From Gavia stellata (lineage: Eukaryota > Chordata > Aves > Gaviiformes > Gaviidae): 64,000 bases of DNA. The stretch is taken from contig NC_082595.1 of NCBI RefSeq assembly GCF_030936135.1, positions 16,877,930 to 16,941,929 of the forward strand. Direction: 5' to 3'. Positions 14,216 through 24,129 of this stretch are shown here, one piece after another (the stretch's first letter is position 1; every line of letters starts with the position of its first letter). A program made the position numbers and the translations under genes. The notes under the pieces were generated by a model, which was not told where the DNA came from, made no database searches, and was given only the letters and a program-made list of their open reading frames with translations.

Positions 14216-15289
14216 TTGACATTGTCTAGCTCAATGTACTGATTTTATCTTATCCCAGACAGCATTATTCTTCTGACTGCACCGAGATTCTCCTTTGCTA
14301 ACTGGAAACACCAGGAAAGTCTCTTTGCTTGTTATTTGAGGAATCCTCTTAGTTCCTGTTCTACAACAGTAAGATGGGGTGGGGGTGGTAGGTCTTTCAA
14401 ACACAGCAGCTCTCTCTGGACCCACACACAACCATTGGGCTTGTGGCCATCCCATGCAATGTGCTATACTGAACTACACAAAGTTTATAGCAAAATGTCT
14501 GGAGGGTAGTGGGCTCCTAGTAATACTTTTACTTGATTTTATCAGAACTTCTGATGTGCGATGCCAGCATGTGAAGCAGAGCATTAGCTTTGAGACTGCA
14601 ACTTCAGTCCTTGGCTGCAAACACCAAGGCCAGCGTTTAGCTTGTAACAAAGCACCGTACATCGAGCCCTGGCCCATCTGTTCCTGCATGCTTCAGATGT
14701 GGGCTGCAGCACTGCGCTCTGCGGTTCTGCCAGACTGTGGAAGGCCCCTCAAACTGGAAAGAGGACAAGAGTGCTGCTGAGGTAGACTCTGAAAAATGTT
14801 TCTAGCCATATTGCTCTAAACATAGGTGGGCTAATTAACTAAGAAAAACTTCAAACAGCCAGAGAACTGCTTTGGCTATCTGCTTTCTTCATGCTTCACA
14901 AAAATCCAGGAGTGAAAAATCCATCCTACTTACCTGACTTAAAAAAAAATATAGCCCTTTTAGCCGTGGTCATAGCTTATCCAAAAGCTCATCTTATTTC
15001 ACCAGGTTCCCATTGCTTCTTCCTGTCCTAGGAAGGAGCCGCTGCGACACTACCCCTCCAAGGAATGACACCAATTTGTGGTCACTACTGTTGAATCTGT
15101 GGCTGGTAGGTTAGAAAAACTTGCAATCCTGCCATTGAATTCCTGCTGTGGAAAATGTTAATTTTTATTGCCTTATAAAACAATAGTTCCTTTGAAGATT
15201 ACAGCCTCTTTCACAATGGAAAACACAGACAATGGGATTTTCTATTTAATTTTTTTTAATTGAGTACTGCAAAAATAACTCAAAAGATA

Positions 15290-15295
15290 AATAAA
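15290..15295 (+). terminator. RBKS: Candidate polyadenylation signal for RBKS
   Basis: An AATAAA hexamer on the + strand, 1,075 nt after the RBKS stop codon. No closer canonical AATAAA was seen; a variant AATATA occurs near 14.95 kb. Whether RBKS uses this signal cannot be told from sequence alone. Confidence 0.35.
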
Positions 15296-15349
15296 TGTTA
15301 CTGTGATGATCTATGTCCAGACATTAAGAATTTTCTCCCTCTACATTGT

Positions 15350-15355
15350 TTTATT
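15350..15355 (-). terminator. MRPL33: Candidate polyadenylation signal for MRPL33
   Basis: TTTATT on the + strand, which is AATAAA on the - strand, 148 nt past the MRPL33 stop. A second AATAAA on the - strand lies at 15164-15169. The nearer one would give a compact 3' UTR. The farther one would extend past the candidate RBKS signal and create a short sense-antisense overlap. Confidence 0.55.
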
Positions 15356-15502
15356 CACAATGGCCTTCAAATCACAGGAGACGGTGATCCCAGTTCATTT
15401 CCTCTCTTTTCAGCCCATGTTGCTGGATTTCTGAATCAGCGTTCACCTCGTCCTCCCCCCAAACCATCCTCTCCTCATGCATAAATCAAGTCCAGTCATT
15501 GT

Positions 15503-15552
15503 TCAGATAGAGCGGATTTTTCTCTTCTCTGTGAAGAGGACACGTTTTTTTG
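15503..15552 (-). CDS. MRPL33: MRPL33 coding exon 4 (terminal)
   Basis: The acceptor follows a strong pyrimidine tract (attctttttttccctatag on the - strand). The exon supplies the last two bases of an Ala codon, then [15 protein letters not shown] and TGA. The basic C-terminus matches the family. Confidence 0.97.
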
Positions 15553-18500
15553 CTATAGGGAAAAAAAGAATCTGTTGAGAAGCCTGAAGTGTTAAAATTC
15601 AATTCAACGAGCCTACATCCCTTTCTCCTGCCTGCCTTCACTGCTTAAATGAGTGTGGAGCAACTGACTGGCACAGCGCTGCTGTTAACCAACTCTTGAA
15701 GGAGTTTAGTAGTGCTTTCACTTTACCACAGGCAATTTTTAGTTCCCAAGAGGTCAATTTTACCTCTGTGAAAATAAGTATCAGGATTTGAGTGGCTGAG
15801 AACATTCAAGAGCTGCTCTGTGTGACTATTCTGAGTCACAGCTGCTCGATGGAGGGACAAAAATAGGTTCTTACTGCTTTCTACTACTCTTCAACTTCAG
15901 AGCCCAAACAACTACAGATGATGAGCTGGATCTAGTCGGTCTCACAGACTGACTGAAAAGTTAACTAAGTGTCCTGTGGGTGTCTCAATGAGGCACAAAC
16001 TGACCCTGCCTCCAATGCTTGATGAAGATGTTAGCTAAGTCAGTTCAGCTACATGTTAAGCACAGTCAATGCATTACTAAAAAAAACCCTAAAAACTAAA
16101 TCAAAGCAAAGCTTTACAATGCCATTTGAAAAGCACCACTGTTCCGATTGAACTTCATTATACGAATTCCTTTGAAAGCTACGCAAGAGCAATCCACACA
16201 ATAACAAAATCTCTTCTTCCACATAAAAGTTTCACTTTAAGAAATACTGCAACTTAGTAACACATTCTGTTGCTGCAGTGAGGAGGTAGTGAAACTTGGG
16301 CACTACTGCCACTACTTCACTAAAAAGCTTCATTCTGTGGAGGTCCCAGGTTTTTCAGAAGTACAAAACATAAGGTGAAAATGCATGCCAAGTGAAAATG
16401 CTTCCTAACATATTCCTGATGTGAGTTGGTATCTAGACTCAAATTTACTTCCCCTCACACAGGCAGCACTTTCTCACATCAATTTCTCACTTGTGCTCTA
16501 CTACAGGCTACAAAGATCAGAGCTTTTTTTCTTACTTATTTCCAATTTCATACTTCAACAACCTACTACATGTTCTGCAACAGAAGCGCTACTTAGCCTA
16601 AGCTCTCCACTCTCTTCACATTTCCTACAAGTTGCGAAGCTTCTGGAGGATCACTTTGCACAACGTTTCTATGCAGTAATTTAAACTTTTTTTTATTCAA
16701 GAAACTAATCCCAGTGATCTCCAATTCCTCTTCTGTATGGACTTCAGAAGGAGAGCCACAACCTCTATCAGCATAAGTACTTTGATGAGAGCATACTGCT
16801 TCTCTGGTGGTTTCTCTCACCTGCTCTAAAGCTCCTGTACTGTTACATTTGAGTATGAAAAGGTTAGTCATCTAACAAGAACACAATATTATAAGAAAAA
16901 ATAAGCTTGAACCACATCACTACTGGCTATGCCTTATGTTATCTACTCAGAGCTGCTTAATAAACTTCTTTATTCTATAGAATAAAATAAGCCTGTTTTG
17001 CATTAATTCCCCCATGCTATTTGTAGCATGGTCTGGTTTAAATTCTAAGTTTCCCCAAATTAAGCTTTTTAATGTTAAATCAAGCTTTTTAATGTTGACT
17101 ACAGACTGGTTCCTCCCCCAGAAACTTGAGCTCTTAGTCACCTTTCAAAAAGCTTGGTGAGCAAAAGGCAGCTTGGCAAGTGCTATAACCCCCCAAGAAA
17201 TCAGTTTCTTAAACTGAGAAAATTTGCAAGGACCAGAGGAACATAAAAAAACCCACAAAATGTCATCTGGAGAGCAGTATCATTTGTGGAGGAGAAAGAA
17301 CTTGTGTTTATTTCTTTAAAAGAAAAAGTCCATTTTCTAAGTGATGGTTAAAATTTATTGTCTAGAGCATCCATGGCAGCTTAACAGAACACTTCTATTG
17401 ATGCATATTTCGTGGCTGCTTGTTGGAGGTAGCACAGTCTAGCAAACCACACAAAGAAACAGAATGAAAGAACTCCTGTGTCACTTTGCTTTGCCACTGA
17501 CATGTGGCATGGCTGTCATCAAAGACTCTGATGTGTCAGGCAAGTCATTGCTTTGTTTCACTGCCACAATCTGTAAAATGAGGGTAACGTTTACTTCCCA
17601 CTGGAATGTCATGAAGAACAGCAACTATACAGTCATCTGAGTCTGAAACGTTATGACATATTCTGCTTAGATGGGAAAAATCCTGTTACATATTCAAATT
17701 TTTTGCCCCACACAGTCAGAGAAGCTTATACAAAGCAGGCCAACTTCTTCCCCAAGCTCTTACCAATGGGATCGTATCTCAGCAGGACCAGTTTTTCCTG
17801 CAGTCGGAGTCTCCTGATGTTGAAACAGTAGCCCGTCTCGGCTGCACTTTTCATCCTCACCAGAATGTATCTAAAGTCACAAGGAACGTCTCTGTGTCAG
17901 TGAACAGGCACGCAGCAACGGCCCACCACATGTCTGCCAGGGCATGGCCAAATGGGCAAGCTTTTAGCATAAACAATTTGGCACAATCACATAAGATACT
18001 TCATTTCAACTTCATGGATGTTCTGGATGGGAGCGTCAATACTATACGCTAAACTTGTAACACAGCCAAAAAGCCCACTATAAACCACAAGCTCCAGCAT
18101 CAAGTTTAAGTAAATAACTACTGAACAGAATACAAGCCCAGAGAGAAGTAGTTCCTCCACAACACAGTGAGGGGGCAGGAAGAAAAACAGGAAAGATGGA
18201 AAGAAAGAAAAAGAAAAAAATCAGCATACAATTGAGCCACTATGGCTTAAAAGATAATGGCAAGAGAGGAAGGATGATGGTAGTTAAAGATGTTTGGGCT
18301 GTAGATAACACTGTATCACAAACTATCACTTCCACATGCATAGAGGAACCCAAGCAGATAGGATGGAACAAGAGGCATGCAAAAGGAGAAGCAAGGCCCC
18401 TTGGCACCATCCATCCTGCTAGAGGTACAAGGCTTGATGTTAACCCAGCCACAGGAACCCCCTTCCCCACCGGAGGGCTCTCGGTTTGTGGGGCAGACTG

Positions 18501-21500
18501 GCAGCAGGAGCAGGGAAAGCCAGGAGACTGAGAAAGCCACCATCACGCCCCCACCCTGGAAGTACGCCGAGATCTGTGCAACTTCCCAGACATAGGGCAT
18601 ATTCTGAAGTTTCAAAAGAAAAGTCAAGTCCTTTCACCAGGCCATAAATCACGTCTTTCTCTTCCATTGCTATAAAGAGATGGATACAACTCTGCACGTG
18701 GACATTCAATTCATTTCCCTGGATTTTCCTGCTTCTAATACAAAATGGTCTGGCAAAATTAACCTTGAAGAGACACCCATTCTTTCTCACTTGTGCAGCT
18801 CTGACCAGTGTACTTCCTTGTGCTCTCCCTTTTCAGCTTTGCAATCTAATTTACTGACCAAGCACAGTCTAGGGCTTATCCCCAGTTATTGTCCTCTCCT
18901 GTACACTACTGCAGGTGTGATGTGTAGCACCAGTAACCACACAGACTCCTTCCCCTACACCTCACCCACTTCCTCAAAGCCTCTGTGCAGTTTCCCCTTT
19001 CTGGGGGAATCAGTGGTATCAGTATGACCAGGCCTTGAAATTCTTGTGCACCACATATCTGAGGCCAAGCCCCTTCTGAACAATACACCTTGTTCAGAAA
19101 ATTTGCTGCTCAATGAAGAAATGTAACTAGGAGCAGAGGCACGAAAGAACAGTGGAAAGCTATCAGGACACGGGGAGAAAACCCAAGGGTAGCACAGAAG
19201 GATAAATAATATAAGGAGATAACATGTTCCTGAAGTATGTATGGGAGCATACAAAGAACAGAGAAAGGAACATCAGGAGAAAAAAAGAGAGGAGAAAAAA
19301 AAAAATCACTATATGAACATTAGTAACACCATTTTTAAAAGCTACTTTTTCACCTCACGGAAACATCGTGTTTTGCTGTGAACACATAACAGTAGAATGC
19401 TGAGATGTCAAAGTGCTTTCTTCCCTGTCAGGCACATACTTAGGAAGTGCTTTCTTAATTTCAAATCCTGCCAATTGTGCAGAAATCCTGTAACAGAAAA
19501 ATCTGTTCAAACCCAGCAAGTGGTTGGTACTGGCTCTGTCAGGGGATGATTCTTAAAAAAAAAAACAACCCAGGAAATGTACGAAAGGCTATAGTTCCCG
19601 AGGTTGTGTGGTACCAAATGTAACACACTCACACAGAGTGCAACTTCTGAGAATCAGAAGACAGGAATGTATTCATACTAATGTATCAATTTAACCCCTT
19701 GGATTTGTCTAGCTAATTTTCTTACAAATAGCATTTTGGATGCAAGTCATTCTCTCCACATGATCTTGTTTCCTTGCATCCACACTGTAAGACCACTGGT
19801 GCGCTGAAAGGATATATTCTTTGCTTTCCAATCCTTAAAACACATCAGCTTTCTTTGCAGGTCAAAGGACCGTGACTAATTTTCTTCCAGAGCCTACTAA
19901 CATCTCTCCTGAGCTGGACTACAGAGCAAATCAAGATGCCCAGAGCACTGACTGCACCCCTTCCACTCCTCACGTGTAAACATATGAATGTGCTAAAACT
20001 GGGAAGCGTTCTGCACCCTGCCTATGAGAAGGGTTCACAGCACCTGCCCAAAGCCCAGCCCGCAAACAACACGAAGACCCACGCTGTATCTCAGCTTGCC
20101 CTTCTCAGCTACAAAGTATGAAAGGTAAACAAGAGGAAGAGTATGTGGACAATTTATAGCCTCTCTTTAACCATAAAGCACAGAGGAGTGTTTCCCCTGC
20201 ACAGGATGCTTTGGATGTTACAGCTCAGCTCAATGCGACAGCCATTAGGACAAAACCTGCCTTTGCTGCATTTTTAGAACCTTTCTGTACTTACCTGTGA
20301 AAAGACACACATGCAGAAGGACAGAGAGGATGCAGCTAGACTCAAGGATTGCAATTCTCTCACGTATATTAAAAAATTCTAGAGAAGCCTAATATTTTGT
20401 AAAGTCACTTGAAGATACAGGGTGGTAGCAGAAATCAAAAACTGGGGAGGAAAACATCACTTACTTAGATTTGCTCTTGGCCACTGTTTTTTTGCAGCAT
20501 GAAGAGAAAAAAAAAAGAAACAGTTATCATTTTATCTTGTTTCCTTTATATACAACATACAAAGATTCAGAATTTTCCACTGCCTGCCTTTGCAGTAGCC
20601 CCAGATAGAATGTGCAAAGAAATTTACTGTCACAAAAAAATGCCACTCATCCTTTCATCTACGTGCTCCCAGTTGTCTGCTCTTTCTTCTATCATACTGC
20701 CTTTAACTGTGCAAACGCAGCGCCTAGCGCAACAGACTGCAGTTGTTGCAGCCTCCAGTTGTTTTCAATATAAAGCTTCAATGCTGAATATTAATTCACT
20801 AGATGAATACACAGTTAAGACAGGTATGAACTAACATTGCTGATGAAATCAGCAGTCCCACTCTCCCCTAGTTGCTTACACCCATCGCGGCTCCGGTTCC
20901 TGCCGTAGTGCCAACACAAAGGTTTGCCTGGCCATACAGTGAACCAGACCAGGGAGCTGTTCTCAGACAGGACTAACTTTCTTACAAGGCTCGTTTTAGG
21001 CCCCCTGATCTAACCCACCACATAGCATGAAACAGGCAGAATTATTTTCTTCTGTCAGCTCAGTGAATTTAAAGTAATCGTAAATCTACACCATAAATGC
21101 AAAAAAAACCCCACCAACATTTAAAGAAGCCTTGCTTCCAGGCAACCTCCTCTTGCACTGTTCCTTCACCACACTCTAAGCTTATCCAGATACCGCGAAG
21201 GCCATGTTTCTCACCTCACTCTCCCCCACCACCCAACTCCCTCCAGCGACTTCCCATTTTTCCACTCAAGAGCTGAAGCTTCTTAACCTCACCTCTGAGG
21301 ATTCACAAGTTCTCCTTCCCTCGAGTTCCCCACCTTGCCCCATTACAGGGCCTAGCCCTCTGCCAATGGCACCACTCACAAACACCCCATCGGCCTCTCC
21401 CTCTGGCCCTGATCTTCTTTACCCCCACAGAAGCCGCCTGCCCTGGACGACAGCCCCATCCCTCCCCAGGGGATGAGGAGACCCAGCCAGGGCGGAGCAG

Positions 21501-21850
21501 CAGGCTCCATCTCCTCAGGGGACTCAGGGAGACGGCTGACAGGCAGCCCCGCTAACCCAAAAGCGGGGTCCAGCCGCCTCCCGCCCCGGCCTCGCGCCCT
21601 CCAACGGCTGCCCCACACCCCCCCCCCGCTCCAGCACGAGGAGGCGCGGGGCACGCCGGGAGGTGTAGTCGCGGCGCGCTGCCTGCTGGGAGGCGCAGGC
21701 CCCGCGACCAAAGGAGGTGAAGGGCAGGTCGCGCCCCTGCCGCCGGGGCCCCGGTCCGCCTCCAAGGCCACCCCCGCGCCTGCCGCCGCCGCCCCCCGCC
21801 CAGCCCCGCTCCTCCCTGCGCCACTCACAAGCCGCCACCGTTAGAAACAT
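15503..21850 (-). CDS. MRPL33: Mitochondrial ribosomal protein L33 (bL33m), complete four-exon gene
   Basis: bL33m is a small structural protein of the mitochondrial large ribosomal subunit. Four coding segments on the - strand join in frame: 21850-21829, 20483-20465, 17870-17764 and 15552-15503. Together they make 198 nt, that is 65 codons plus TGA, the same length as human MRPL33. Every junction is GT-AG. The product starts MFLTVAALAKSKSK, a hydrophobic start followed by a basic stretch as in the mammalian protein. It continues [17 protein letters not shown], the conserved L33 core, and ends [15 protein letters not shown]. Only one Cys is present, as expected because the mitochondrial form lacks the four-Cys zinc site of some bacterial L33 proteins. 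The introns are 1,345, 2,594 and 2,211 nt. The start codon lies in a CpG island with ETS-type promoter sites, typical of housekeeping genes for mitochondrial proteins. The gene is convergent with RBKS, as in human. Confidence 0.97.
17062..17098. repeat. Short tandem duplication, 20-bp unit
   Basis: The block aagctttttaatgtt occurs twice at a 20-bp offset, in MRPL33 intron 3. No function is implied. Confidence 0.85.
17420..17620 (+). repeat. MIR-like SINE relic
   Basis: It contains 'ctttgccactgacatgtggcatggc', a gap, 'gtcaggcaagtcattgctttg', then 'cacaatctgtaaaatgaggg'. This is the order of the MIR consensus in the + orientation. It lies in MRPL33 intron 3. Confidence 0.6.
17764..17870 (-). 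CDS. MRPL33: MRPL33 coding exon 3
   Basis: This 107-nt exon is preceded by ttgtgactttag and followed by the donor gtaagagc. It carries most of the L33 domain, including [17 protein letters not shown] and the LVLLRYDPI stretch. The first base completes a Lys codon with exon 2, and the last base starts the Ala codon completed in exon 4. Confidence 0.97.
20465..20483 (-). CDS. MRPL33: MRPL33 coding exon 2, 19-nt micro-exon
   Basis: The exon reads TGGCCAAGAGCAAATCTAA between the acceptor ...aaaaaaacag and the donor gtaagt. It finishes a Leu codon begun in exon 1, encodes AKSKS, and gives the first two bases of the next Lys codon. The pyrimidine tract lies about 15-30 nt back from the AG, with seven A residues in between. 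The length is not a multiple of three, so skipping it would shift the frame. Confidence 0.93.
21651..21670 (+). promoter_or_regulatory. ZNF143/Staf-like site
   Basis: The sequence gcacgccgggaggtgtagtc closely resembles the inverted form of the ZNF143 binding element (GCATGCYGGGARTTGTAGT-like). It lies about 160 bp inside MRPL33 intron 1, still within the CpG island, where such sites often act in housekeeping promoters. Use is inferred, not shown. Confidence 0.5.
21829..21850 (-). CDS. MRPL33: MRPL33 coding exon 1
   Basis: The ATG at 21850-21848 opens MFLTVAA plus the first base of a Leu codon, and the exon ends at a strong donor (gtgagt). Human MRPL33 also starts with Met-Phe-Leu, which supports this start. 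If the donor were ignored, the frame would run on into an artificial GC-rich reading frame. Confidence 0.95.
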
Positions 21851-21904
21851 AACGCCGGTCCCCGCAGAGCCACCCCGCGAGCCCCCTCCCCCGCTGCCGC
21901 CACC

Positions 21905-21936
21905 ACTTCCGGGCCGCCCGGCAGAAGCGCTTCCGG
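21905..21936 (-). promoter_or_regulatory. MRPL33: Two ETS/GABP (NRF-2)-type sites
   Basis: On the - strand there are two CCGGAAG cores, CCGGAAGT at 21912-21905 and CCGGAAGC at 21936-21929, 24 bp apart and 55-86 bp upstream of the MRPL33 ATG. GABP binding to tandem CCGGAAGT sites is a known control of nuclear genes for mitochondrial proteins, so a role in MRPL33 transcription is likely. Confidence 0.65.
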
Positions 21937-22862
21937 GGCGCGGGGGAAGGGTTGGAGGGCGGGGGCATGGCCGTTGCCGCCCGCCTGGCGGGGCGCGCTC
22001 CGGTTCCGGCCCCGCCCCCTGCGCGCGCGGGGCGGGGCGGGTGCGGCGCGGGGCGGGGCTAGTGTGTGGGCGGGGTGCGGTGACCGTTAACGGGCGCCGG
22101 CGGCGGGTGCTGGGCGTTGGGAGCGGTCACGGTACGAAGCTGGTCGCCCCGGCCAGCCGACCGGGAGAGCTGCCCCTGTTCGTTCGGTGCCGGGAAGCCG
22201 AGCTTGTGAAACGCGGGGCCTAATTCCAGATCTCCCCACGTAGGCCTGGACAGGCCCGCGGCCCCGGCCCCGGCGCTGGGGTGGCTCCCGGCAGCGGGGC
22301 CTGTGCAGAGGGGGCCGCGTCCGGCTCCGACAGCCCCACAGCCAAGTGGGCATGAGGATGCCTGTCCGTCCCCCCCCGCCCCCCCGGTCGGCCAGCAGCA
22401 GATCGGGGTCCTGCCCCGCAGCAGTCTCGTCCTGCAGCGCATCTGCCAACCTCTGCCTGTCTTTGTTCCCTTTTGTATAAACAAGGGGGTACTGCTATGG
22501 CGTCCAAGTCCCCGAGGCATTAGGCAACTAAACCTATCGGTATTGATGAGATACCGTGCAAAAGCAATGGGCAGGGAGGCTCAAGGGGGGCACCAAGGCA
22601 AGTTTTCATGTTCTTCTGACCAGTTAGATAAGGAACTGTCGGTTATTATCCTCTACAGACTTCCCAGAGGGTCCGTGGCTTACTCCTCCTCCCTCTCCCA
22701 CCAATTAGGTAAACTGTTAATGAAGGAATTCAAGTCCTTGAATATTTAACAATGACTAAGGCAATAAAAATGTCAGCTTGACATATTTAGATGGAAAGCA
22801 AGACTTAGAATGTATAATATGCAGTTAATTTGATATTCTGTGGCATGAAAACAAATGACTGA

Positions 22863-23092
22863 CCCTATAAAAGACTGGAGCAAGATGACATCTCAAGGAA
22901 AGCAGCGTTGCTTGTGTCAAGTGTTCACTTCATACGTTGTTCCTTGTTTCAATTCAATTATTTCCAAATACTTCCTCTTAATGATACAACATTTCAATCT
23001 TTACTATTTGGCCTTCGGAAGTATAAATCTAGTAGTTACATAATTGCCCATGAATATCAGAGAGAACTTGAAAACATTCAGGATGATAAAAT
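22863..23092 (+). other. Candidate coding exon of an unassigned gene (5' edge uncertain)
   Basis: A frame open from 22863 ends at a strong donor (AAAAT then GTGAGTGC at 23093). Its 3' part reads as LLFGLRKYKSSSYIIAHEY and then QRELENIQDDK. No in-frame ATG exists, so the exon would need an upstream acceptor. Possible AGs lie at 22918-22919 and just before the Tyr-Lys-Ser part. It ends two bases into a codon and joins in frame with the segment at 23922. I do not recognise the protein, and it could be a chance open frame. Confidence 0.25.
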
Positions 23093-23574
23093 GTGAGTGC
23101 TGTGAGACTTCTTCTCTTTGATCTGTGTTATTGCCTCAGTCAGAGCACAGACTGAAATGGAATGGGATTGCCAACCTCCTGACTTCACTGCCAGGAATAT
23201 AAATCAACATTAGAGATGATTTCTAAATGAAATAGCAAGTTAAACATTTGTACAAACACATCATCAAATAGAGGTTATACTGCCTTTTTTAAACCTCTTG
23301 CCTACTGGCAAAAATAAAACTGTTCCAGTGACATTTTCTCTGCTCTGCTGTGACAAGGGCTGCATAAATATAGACACCGTGGATTAGAATAGACTTCAGC
23401 AATCTTCGACTTCCTTTCTAGCAGCCTCTTCTGCAGTTTTCCATAGCTGTGGGTGAAAAACAGGGAGGCTAAAACTGGTATGTATGGCGAGATGGTGACA
23501 GTATAGCACGTCCCTGATGGCAGTAGTCATAGCTAACCTTGGGCAAAAGGCGTCCTGGCTGGAGGCAAGCAGAG

Positions 23575-23660
23575 AGAGACAGGATTTCTGACCCCGACTC
23601 CAATACAGATTGGCTGTGTGGGCTAGGATAAGTCATGTACTTTGAGATCTTCGATGGCAT
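23575..23660 (+). repeat. Possible MIR-like relic
   Basis: A text of the type 'actccaatacagattggctgtgtgggctaggataagtcatgtac' resembles the middle part of MIR. The copy is short and diverged. Confidence 0.35.
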
Positions 23661-23921
23661 GTGCAATGCGAATGCAGATTTTTCCTTCAACTTTGCCTAG
23701 AGAAAGCAAGAAGTGTGATGAACTGTAATGCCAGCCTAGATAATTCTGATGCTTGCTTAAAGAGAAGTCACTCATGTCTCCAGCAGAGAAGCTGCTGGTG
23801 CCAAACCGATCAGTGTCACTCAGAATCAAACACGGGGCGGGTTTTTCTTCAGCTAGAAAAACAACAATTTGTCATGTTATAATCTAGCTGGTTCTTTACA
23901 TTTTTGTGCTTTACCTTCTAG

Positions 23922-24129
23922 GCTGAGCCCTCTTTTACCTCCAGGAAGTGAGGAGATGGCTGCTCCTTGCCAAAGAAGTGTGGTTGGGTTGCTGGCACAC
24001 GCTGGGCAGGCAAGGGGCTTGTGTCCAAGGTTGACGGGTGATGCTTCTGCAGGTGCGCGTGGTGCTTCAAGTCAGGCATCACTTGAAAAAGTCACCGGAA
24101 AGGAGAGAGGGACAGCAGATGAAACGTCT
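23922..24129 (+). other. Candidate internal coding exon of an unassigned gene
   Basis: The acceptor is strong (tttgtgctttaccttctag), the donor is GTAAGG, and 69 codons between them stay open. The first base completes the codon left by the candidate exon ending at 23092. The product contains LLPPGSEEMAAPCQRS and later SSQASLEKVTGKERGTADET, with no domain I recognise. Composition alone does not prove coding. Confidence 0.22.

Larger units (their letters stand above)
21560..22460. promoter_or_regulatory. MRPL33: CpG island and promoter region of MRPL33
   Basis: A very GC-rich, CpG-dense block overlaps MRPL33 exon 1 and continues at least 600 bp upstream of it. GC boxes (ggggcgggg types) cluster at about 22020-22075. 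There is no obvious TATA box near the MRPL33 start, as usual for such promoters. The island extends far enough past the gene start that it could also initiate transcription towards the + strand. Long open frames inside it come from the GC bias. Confidence 0.85.

Noticed and set aside
21376-22520. Many overlapping open frames of 90-168 codons
   Set aside because: The CpG island is poor in stop codons in all frames. Only the 22-nt MRPL33 exon 1 is supported.
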